Positions 61,101-64,000 of a stretch of 64,000 bases of DNA are shown here, in pieces. The position numbers and the translations under genes are program-made. Each line of letters begins with the position of its first letter. Position 1 is the first letter of the stretch. Below the pieces are notes generated by a model that ran no database searches, was not told the origin of the DNA, and worked only from the letters and a program-made list of their open reading frames with translations. The stretch is from Marisa cornuarietis (Eukaryota > Mollusca > Gastropoda > Architaenioglossa > Ampullariidae). The stretch spans positions 349,501 to 413,500 of the forward strand of contig SMMW01000068.1 in NCBI GenBank assembly GCA_004794655.1, given 5' to 3'.

Positions 61101-64000
61101 TCTGCAATCCTCTGTGATGACAGGCATGTCCTGTCGAGAGAGTTTGTCCAGCTCCCATCGGCCCGCCGATTTTGTATACCTGCATGCAGGACTAACAGAC
61201 TGCGGCTGTCATTCGTTGTTTCGGCCGTGCGACTCTTGAATGGTGCTGTGCGAATGAATGAAACATGAATGGGGAAGCCTGTCTGGTGCATATGAATGTG
61301 TGTGTGTGTGTGTGGGGGGGGTGTTGTGTGGTGTGGGTGGGTTGTGTGTATGTGTGTGTTCTGTGTGTATATGTGTGTGTTTTTTGTGTTAAGTTTTTTG
61401 TGTTAAATTGTATCGAGCTGCCACCCAATTGCCCTCTGGGACAAATAAAGTATTATCTTATCTTATCTTATCTAGGCTGGCATAGCGTTTACCTGAGCTT
61501 AATAATACAAATTCTTTTTTTAGTACATGTTCAGGTAATGATAAAATGCATGAAGCTTTCCGTACTATTTGCTGGTCACAAAAAGAAGCTAAATCCCTCT
61601 ATTTGATACCAATTATCTTTAAGCAGATGTTCACAACACTGTTCAGACTGTTCCTATCATGGACAGAGAGATTGCGGAACCAGCATACAAATGAGAAAGA
61701 TAGAAGACTCTCAATGAATGACTGGTAAAAACGACCTAAGATTACTTGGCTAACAGAAAAACTATTTAACTTACGCAAAAGATACATTCTTAGTTGGCCA
61801 CGTTTAACAATGTGTTTAGTGTTTAAATTCCATTTGAGCTGACTGTCAAAAATAGTTCACAGATACCTGAAGGAGTTAACAATTTCAACAGGTTTACTAT
61901 CTATTACACTGGGAGTAACAAAATCCTCTTTGATCTTCCTGAAGTCTATAACTATTTCTTTAGTCTTATCTACATTCATCTCTAGATAGTTAACATCGCA
62001 CCACTGTACAAAATTTGTTAAGGCATTACCATGATCTTTTGTGTGTTCCTGTAAAAGAGTCAACGATGCAGTGTCATCAGAGAACTTGATGAGGTAGCTA
62101 TTTACCTCCGTGCTTCTGCAGCTGTCAGTGTACATGATAAATAACAAGGGTGATGAACAACAACCCTGTGGGGAGCCAGTGTTAGTAACAACTGTGTCAG
62201 AATAATTACTATTAACATAAACCCTCTGCTGTCTACAAGTCAAAAAATCCACTGTCCATAAAACCAGTTGATGTGGCAGGTCAAACTCAGAAATCAGTCT
62301 CAAAGCCAGAAGGTGTGGCTGCACTGTATTGAATGCAGAACTAAAATCTGCGAAGAGTAATCTGGCATGTGACTTGGGCTTTTCTAAGTGTTTATACAGT
62401 GTGTTCAGAATGAATAACTTGGCATCGTCAACACCCCTCCCCCTCCTGTAAGCAAATTGCAGTGGGTCCAGTTTACTCTCTACAGATGTTAAGATGAGAG
62501 TTTTGACAATTTTCTCAAAAGTTTTCATTGCCAGGGAGGTTAGAGCTATTTGCGAAAATCATTGGGTTGGGTAGGATTAGGTTTTTTTAGGGAGAGGAAC
62601 GATGTTAGACAGTTTTCAGAGTGCTGGAATGTGTCCTGAGTCGAGAGTGAGAGTTGAAAGAGATGCTGAAACACTCCTCCCAACTGAACAGCACAGAAGT
62701 GCAGGACACGCCCACACATCCCATCAGGCCCCTGCGACTTGTTGACCTTGACCTGCTTTAGCATTTCCGTCACACCGACATGAGAAATTACTATGTTGTT
62801 ATCGGGAACAAGCGACTGTCTGAGTTCCCTAACTTTATCTGAAAAATCATGGTTCTCGAAACGTGCATAGAAGTTATTTAAAACATTTGGCAAGTCCTGA
62901 TCGCTCACGCCGTTGAGTTTGACTGATTGTGTAAGGTTTTAGTAAGTGTGCATGGTAATTACGCCATTGTTGTAAAGCCCTCAATGACAAGGGAGATTAG
63001 AAGTAAGGAACGCGACGGAGCATAACAGAGTTACAAAAGACATCTTTAGCGGTTAGAGTTCTGACATTATTAAGGGCTTTCCGTAATATATATATATATA
63101 AATAAAGAGAGAGAGAGACGTTTGTAGAATAGATACAACTTTACAGTGTAGCGGTTACTGCCCTGGCAAAATGGCAGATACTATAGGAACAGCCGAGCCA
63201 GTCAAGACCTATATGGCTGCGGTAAATGAAGAAGACACAGACATAAAGGAAAATCCAAGGGTAAAGAGTAGGGAACTCAGGAAAGTAGAAACTGAGTCAG
63301 GTAAAAGGGTATAGAATATTTTGTTTGTTAAGGCCATCGGCCCCTTACAGGAGGGTGACACCATAATGACTTTGTACATTTCTAATGCATTTCATAAAGA
63401 TAAGTTGTGTAAAATATAAAGCATACATTTATACGAGTTTGGAACCTGGGTGTATTATTTTGCTGTCTATTAGAGCACAGCTATATAGGTACTAGAATAC
63501 TACGTTCTAAAAATCAGATAAAGATGTAGTCACTGTCGTCCGTTAAGTTCTAATATGCCGAGTCATAAGGTGGTATATAGATACACATGCAAATCTTTGT
63601 CTATGGTCACTAGTTTTCTATTCAGATCAAGAATCACTAGTTGATCATGGGCAATATGTTCTATGAAATCTATTGTTTCCTTGCCATGACTGGAACTACA
63701 TCGGAATATCTTATATGATAACTAATTTGGTTTTTCTTTAAAGCAGGGACAAAGTACTACTGGAATTCAGTGACGATGCTTAGTTGTATAAGTTTACGAG
63801 AAATGATTCGACGTTAAAAGAATTCAAGTATTCGACGAGATCATTATCAGTTTATGTAGAAGTCCTCCCATATCCCGGTTCAAAATTATAAACCTACCTT
63901 GTACTGAATTGTCTTCATTTTTCTGTACCTGATGTTGTGTGACAGTTGAGTTAGAGTTCACAGTTGCTGTGTTCGCGCTGTGCACTTCGGCGAAGTGGCT
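37088..64000 (-). CDS. Host gene: single-pass membrane protein with Cys-rich ectodomain and microexon-encoded acidic tail (5' partial)
   Basis: Exons were joined by canonical splice sites with compatible phases: 64000-63898 (partial, tentative), 57907-57536, 51492-51385, 45297-45252, 44961-44938, 44569-44546, 43858-43835, 43489-43436, 43071-43033, 37883-37830 and 37112-37088. Phases run 1-1, 1-1, 1-2, then 2-2 for every short exon, then a stop. The protein has an N-glycosylatable, ten-cysteine extracellular region, a Pro/Thr stalk, one transmembrane helix (FSLLMAILIPCAVAVII then GLVMFMVW), a basic stop-transfer (KKRRQAQR) and a highly acidic cytoplasmic tail. Type I topology is inferred, with the signal peptide outside the window. 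Introns are filled with mobile elements. I do not recognise the family. Evidence is splice grammar and domain logic only, with no transcript. Confidence 0.72.
37830..37883 (-). CDS. Microexon m7 (54 nt) of the acidic tail
   Basis: Flanked by TACTGCAG and GA|GTAAGTAA; phase 2-2; encodes AGDEDAGDEDAGDEDAK. It is separated from m6 by the 4.7-kb Harbinger insertion. Confidence 0.7.
38478..40215 (+). pseudogene. PIF/Harbinger transposase
   Basis: Exon 1 (38478-38715) starts MSRINPFLAYCLDDSSDEEM, contains an in-frame TGA at 38550-38552 and ends CAG|GTAATG. Exon 2 starts at 39613 after ATTTCAG with EGLCITLKRLAYPNRLSDI, then crosses a frameshift near 39743 into YDKVAPLDHCIGFIDGT (first catalytic Asp), YNGQKRQHALKFQSV, a second frameshift near 39990 into DRRRHNTFLLRESGL, FYLYGDQAYP (second Asp), and a third near 40140 into VRLAVEWGFGK (catalytic Glu). 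All three catalytic residues of the DDE_4-type domain are visible, but one nonsense codon and three frame breaks make it inactive. Confidence 0.85.
40752..41585 (-). pseudogene. Harbinger companion ORF, C-terminal exons
   Basis: The upstream minus-strand exon (about 41585-41389) ends AGPSSSSNE at AATGAAG|GTAAGC. The downstream exon (40914-40752) begins after GTGTGCAG with DAVPSSKKKKPNDLVLELIK and, after a 1-nt slip, ends in an Arg/Glu/Leu coiled coil (LAELKLRRQELALKREKFEA) and a stop. Harbinger elements carry a second Myb/SANT-type protein that aids transposase nuclear entry and DNA binding; the tail fits that protein, but its Myb domain was not identified further upstream (41600-42900). Confidence 0.6.
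42913..43402. repeat. 403-bp tandem duplication that includes the Harbinger right end
   Basis: GTGATGACGTAGGGCTCAAA at 42913 recurs at 43316, and identity continues through the transposon end (42997 and 43400), AATGTATACAGTAAGACGAG and the start of the microexon. So the last 85 bp of the transposon plus a complete microexon unit were copied after insertion. Confidence 0.9.
43033..43071 (-). CDS. Microexon m6 (39 nt) of the acidic tail
   Basis: Flanked by TACTGCAG and GA|GTAAGTAA; phase 2-2; encodes AGDEDAGDEGAE. Its donor-side intron contains the right end of the Harbinger element 36 bp away. Confidence 0.7.
43436..43489 (-). CDS. Microexon m5 (54 nt) of the acidic tail
   Basis: Flanked by TTACTGCAG and GA|GTAAGTAA; phase 2-2; encodes KEDEDAEDEDAGDEDAE. 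It holds three 15-bp internal units, against one in the 24-nt exons. Confidence 0.72.
43835..43858 (-). CDS. Microexon m4 (24 nt) of the acidic tail
   Basis: Flanked by TACTGCAG and GA|GTAAGTAA; phase 2-2; encodes QGDQNAE. Confidence 0.68.
44176..44195 (-). pseudogene. Decayed microexon m3
   Basis: The acceptor CTGCTGCAG and the start T-GAA-GGA-GAT-AAA remain, but the donor side (the GCAGAAGA|GTAAGTAAATAC found in other units) has been deleted, so reading on meets a stop. Splicing would have to skip it. Confidence 0.6.
44546..44569 (-). CDS. Microexon m2 (24 nt) of the acidic tail
   Basis: Flanked by TACTGCAG and GG|GTAAGTAA; phase 2-2; encodes EIRETPE. The surrounding intron sequence is shared with the other units. 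Confidence 0.68.
44938..44961 (-). CDS. Microexon m1 (24 nt) of the acidic tail
   Basis: Flanked by CTCTTTCAG and GG|GTAAGTG; phase 2-2; encodes DVEANPEG-type residues. It is the most diverged unit of the array. Confidence 0.65.
45252..45297 (-). CDS. End of transmembrane helix and juxtamembrane exon
   Basis: A 46-nt exon between TATTTTGCAG and CG|GTAAAA, phase 1 in and 2 out. It encodes LVMFMVWKKRRQAQ, the rest of the helix and a basic stop-transfer signal. The lysine/arginine cluster right after the hydrophobic stretch sets the tail on the cytoplasmic side. It also changes the phase to that used by every following short exon. Confidence 0.75.
45590..46440 (-). pseudogene. hAT transposase relic (C-terminal region)
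   Basis: In two overlapping minus-strand frames the order is NINDRLPKDAGDVASAFSAL, EDRTPYGDKELNILTDFF, then EEWIVVKETVTQNAYRRDST, FDFHKDSFSNLLVLGKLCLL, and a decayed dimerisation block (NAGCERG and GHQNLIKSS). This is the C-terminal hAT region of the ZNF862/DUF4371-like type. A frameshift near 46080 and loss of everything upstream (repeat R2 starts at 46553) make it a fragment. A GGGGCCC-rich patch at 45625-45675 may be part of the element end. Confidence 0.7.
46553..47230. repeat. Repeat block R2, copy 2
   Basis: Second copy of the block at 22638-23263, slightly longer (678 bp). Its plus frame from 46709 is open for 125 codons (VPTMCAAHSDEFLFLSVLV, PKCFRCGRVNNLIPGAKF), whereas copy 1 is broken there. 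The ends are the same: GTACTTAACACACCCGGGGT and GGCCGCAGCCTAGA. Confidence 0.75.
47231..49079. other. No recognised gene
   Basis: Overlapping short minus-strand frames at 47231-47694 (for example THPCSVFDDNDDSEDVFNLS) could be a decayed exon or transposon piece, but I do not recognise them. 48540-48870 is low-complexity T-rich. Nothing else is supportable. Confidence 0.45.
49080..49640 (+). pseudogene. LINE G: degenerate 3' end of an RT ORF
   Basis: In one frame: NSKVIVNTISPHMNGIQLDE, VNIFKYFDATLFKGGSRTTD, AMAGLNRIC; then, past stops, CETRTLL and IQAFEEKTPN, and later a Trp/Arg-rich stretch. This is the order found downstream of the RT active site in invertebrate LINEs (thumb, KYLG-like block, CETW-like block, C-terminal tail). 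Several stops and indels make it an old fragment. Confidence 0.65.
49641..51384. other. No recognised gene; possible decayed LTR
   Basis: Part of a host-gene intron. Around 50750-51030 a stretch ending TTATTGGGGATGTACGC then TGGGGGCTCGGAGTCG looks like an LTR edge followed by a primer-binding-type motif, but no pol or gag sequence follows. The remaining sequence is non-coding. Confidence 0.35.
51385..51492 (-). CDS. Stalk and transmembrane exon of the host membrane-protein gene
   Basis: A 108-nt exon (phase 1-1) between TTCAAAG and TTG|GTGAGT. It encodes TAPPPTTPPPPPPKQETNF followed by SLLMAILIPCAVAVII. A proline/threonine stalk leading into a hydrophobic run cut by the splice site is typical of type I receptors. 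The next exon completes the helix in frame. Confidence 0.75.
51493..52539. other. Intron sequence, nothing recognised
   Basis: Intron between the ectodomain exon and the stalk exon of the host gene. Low GC, stops in all frames. Confidence 0.5.
52655..54176 (-). pseudogene. LINE B ORF2 remnant: endonuclease domain
   Basis: Starts MSTILQWNCRGIRAYFEEL at 54176, then an in-frame TAA at about 54118, continues SPDIIALQETLL (catalytic Glu), shifts frame near 53820-53880, and resumes with MGDFNGHHPLWGGDS, FSAIDLSVVSPA and LCGSDHFPII (catalytic Asp and His). After the endonuclease come the linker and KVSAPGPDNISYQLL, then a small slip and the deletion junction at PIPK. With one nonsense codon, two slips and no RT it cannot retrotranspose on its own. 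Confidence 0.85.
54180..55545 (-). pseudogene. LINE B ORF1, gag-like, one slip near the start
   Basis: From 55478 it is open for 432 codons: RRM-like N-terminal half, zinc knuckles CFNCQRYGHGASFC and CFRCSGTGHVAADC, then CANCNGSHVASSKDCPKW, and a basic Ser/Pro/Lys-rich tail. The homologous start MATTTKK at 55545 is one nucleotide out of frame because of an A8 run where seven would restore register. The stop lies 4 bp before the ORF2 start codon, the same tight arrangement as LINE A. Confidence 0.85.
55546..56175 (-). other. LINE B 5' untranslated region
   Basis: Aligns with 5158-5785 of LINE A, including GATTGACCCCGGCCGCAGCC against GATTGACCCAGGCCGCAGCC. It ends exactly at the target duplication, so it defines the element 5' end. 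Confidence 0.7.
56224..56727 (+). CDS. Unrecognised exon candidate in arm B
   Basis: An open plus-strand frame that ends at a good donor (ACGT|GTGAGT near 56719). It reads CTVAQCSLQRSQRISLYALK, VTSLRDVYIQVSALFKQAVR, then a Ser/Thr-rich, stalk-like stretch (LKPTTTAGRSSTRYTTSTVS). Arm A encodes a related but frameshifted peptide on the minus strand. A second open piece (57170-57287, CIAKSAVSFSGQTKSLLEDD) follows a TATGTAG acceptor. The family is unknown, the true start is unknown, and it could be a decayed gene. It lies antisense in an intron of the membrane-protein gene. Confidence 0.4.
   Translation: MHEMNSKGKDAILGKRKLTRTHCTVAQCSLQRSQRISLYALKEILKIMAANASGVTSLRDVYIQVSALFKQAVRTSSPHCSQEFAKKIQNPLLSTHTVQANFGLSVTLRDLLPTAVLTIQQHEKLKPTTTAGRSSTRYTTSTVSTPSGLQVTSCDSHKHNIARNTCE
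57536..57907 (-). CDS. Ten-cysteine ectodomain exon of the host membrane-protein gene
   Basis: A 372-nt exon (124 codons, phase 1-1) sits between TTTTTTTCAG and G|GTAAGTATT. It encodes ten cysteines in contexts such as IMICPEMY, IICEEDPS, FDLCGYS, ALCKGYYNKT, SCSGE, AYCAEQ, HYCYINAT, PYCQALCAK and NTCAPIE, enough for five disulfides. Sequons NKT, NAT and NHS suggest glycosylation. The C-x3-C near the end recalls Frizzled-type domains, but overall spacing does not fit; TNFR, EGF and immunoglobulin patterns do not fit either. The frame reads on past both splice sites, so it was recognised from the splice signals and phase match with the exon at 51492. Confidence 0.68.
58118..58375 (+). repeat. 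Interspersed repeat R1, copy 2, preceded by (AAT)n
   Basis: After an AAT microsatellite of about 48 bp, the blocks of copy 1 (8824-9135) recur in order: GTGCATATTCACACTCGTAG, AGAGCATGCTCTTAGTGCG, AAGAGACATGGACTAAATGA and GGCATCAAGTATCAGGAACA. Non-coding. Confidence 0.65.
58376..59190. other. Nothing recognised
   Basis: AT-rich intron sequence. A plus ORF to 58718 has no recognisable content. Just past the end, 59195-59232 is a short minus-strand LINE 3' tail fragment (TTTATTTGTCCCATTGGGCA). Confidence 0.45.
59376..59501. repeat. (CA)n-rich microsatellite
   Basis: About 125 bp of CA repeats interrupted by CTCA and CAAA. It produces a spurious His-Thr frame. Confidence 0.95.
59560..61473 (+). 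pseudogene. CR1-like LINE, 5'-truncated (LINE H)
   Basis: Begins in the linker before RT (VHREVRNAIRRAKVNYKTKI), with a stop and a slip, then NVLNAFFARFETHDFS. RT follows: NTRKASCPDGNFGRTLRFC, AAWKLSTIVPVPKKAS, LLFADFSSAFNTIQPHILAR, GSPQGCVLSLLLFILYTNSC, YLVKFSDDTALL (active site), NVSKTKEMVFDFRRNS and VFKYLGTIFDRRL. It has at least four in-frame stops and a frameshift near 59880. The 3' end is intact: TTGCCCTCTGGGACAAATAA followed by ATTATCTTATCTTATCTTAT. It is the same family as LINE C; the endonuclease is missing. Confidence 0.87.
61590..62935 (-). pseudogene. CR1-like LINE fragment (LINE I), convergent with LINE H
   Basis: Minus strand: PNVLNNFYARFENHDFSDKV, VNKSQGPDGMCGRVLHFCAV (62908-62546), a short slip, then the longest intact RT piece (62528-61857): LLFADFSSAFNTVQPHLLAL, GSPQGCCSSPLLFIMYTDSC, YLIKFSDDTASL and NVDKTKEIVIDFRK. 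After another break, 61787-61599 gives LLRKLNSFSVSQVILGRFYQ. It lacks the endonuclease and the 3' UTR. It is related to LINE H but clearly diverged. Confidence 0.85.
62940..63897. other. Mostly non-coding; one small plus-strand ORF
   Basis: AT-rich, with a TA tract (63088-63101) and a short AGAG run. Apart from the small ORF at 63171-63314, nothing is supported. Confidence 0.45.
63171..63314 (+). CDS. Small ORF, possible first exon, unrecognised
   Basis: A 47-codon ORF starts ATG in a good context (GCAAAATGGCAG) and reads MADTIGTAEPVKTYMAAVNE, then a charged C-terminus. A donor-like GAGTCAG|GTAAAA lies just before the stop, so it may be a first exon. No relative recognised; chance remains likely. 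Confidence 0.2.
   Translation: MADTIGTAEPVKTYMAAVNEEDTDIKENPRVKSRELRKVETESGKRV
63898..64000 (-). CDS. Tentative upstream exon of the host membrane-protein gene (cut by window edge)
   Basis: Minus-strand frame open to the window edge (34 codons), ending CAA G|GTAGGT. It ends in phase 1, as the next exon (57907) requires. The peptide is polar, with an NST glycosylation site (NSNSTVTQHQ), as expected for an extracellular segment. Openness over only 103 nt is weak evidence. Confidence 0.4.

Overview
The window is eukaryotic, AT-rich, intron-rich nuclear DNA from an invertebrate animal. GT-AG introns, many non-LTR retrotransposons, THAP/P-like, KDZ, MULE, PIF/Harbinger and hAT relics, tRNA-derived SINE tails and long (CA)n/(AAT)n microsatellites fit a lophotrochozoan, most likely a gastropod mollusc. 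That placement is an inference from repeat content, not from a host marker gene. No rRNA, tRNA gene, CRISPR array or bacterial-type operon was seen.

Most recognisable coding sequence belongs to mobile elements. Positions 1-5785 (-) hold a nearly full-length LINE (ORF1 with zinc knuckles; ORF2 with endonuclease, reverse transcriptase (RT) and RNase H). At 6010-8632 (+) lies a THAP-domain P-element relic whose catalytic core is missing. At 13.5-15.0 kb (-) a second LINE family carries a nested RNase H LINE fragment with a clear 12-bp target duplication. At 18.4-20.9 kb (-) are fragments of a third LINE family. At 21.0-22.6 kb (-) is a MULE transposase with a SWIM finger, and at 23.7-26.8 kb (-) an exon-intron relic of a KDZ transposase. 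At 27.7-29.8 kb (+) is another LINE. A two-ORF PIF/Harbinger element lies at 38.3-43.0 kb, a hAT relic at 45.8-46.4 kb and a LINE remnant at 49.1-49.6 kb. A LINE lacking RT and RNase H but with both ends and a target duplication lies at 52.6-56.2 kb. Two convergent LINEs lie at 59.6-62.9 kb.

Threaded through the right half on the minus strand is what looks like a real host gene (37088 to beyond 64000). Its parts are a partial upstream exon, a 124-residue ten-cysteine extracellular exon, a Pro/Thr-rich stalk plus transmembrane exon, a basic juxtamembrane exon, a tandem array of very short exons and a terminal exon with a stop. The short exons are 24, 24, 24, 54, 39 and 54 nt, all phase 2-2, and encode an acidic (GDEDA-like) cytoplasmic tail. 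They sit in a tandemly duplicated unit of roughly 360-400 bp. Every splice phase is compatible, so units can be gained, lost or skipped without breaking the frame. I do not recognise the protein.

The array has a readable history. The Harbinger element inserted between two units with an AAT duplication. Later a 403-bp tandem duplication copied one unit together with the last 85 bp of the transposon. A diverged inverted duplication (about 33.7-34.95 kb versus 52.5-57.3 kb) brackets the 3' half of the gene; one arm received the RT-less LINE and the other arm preserves the empty site. A 33-bp minisatellite (35.66-36.31 kb) and a 31-bp one (36.94-37.09 kb) lie just beyond the stop codon.
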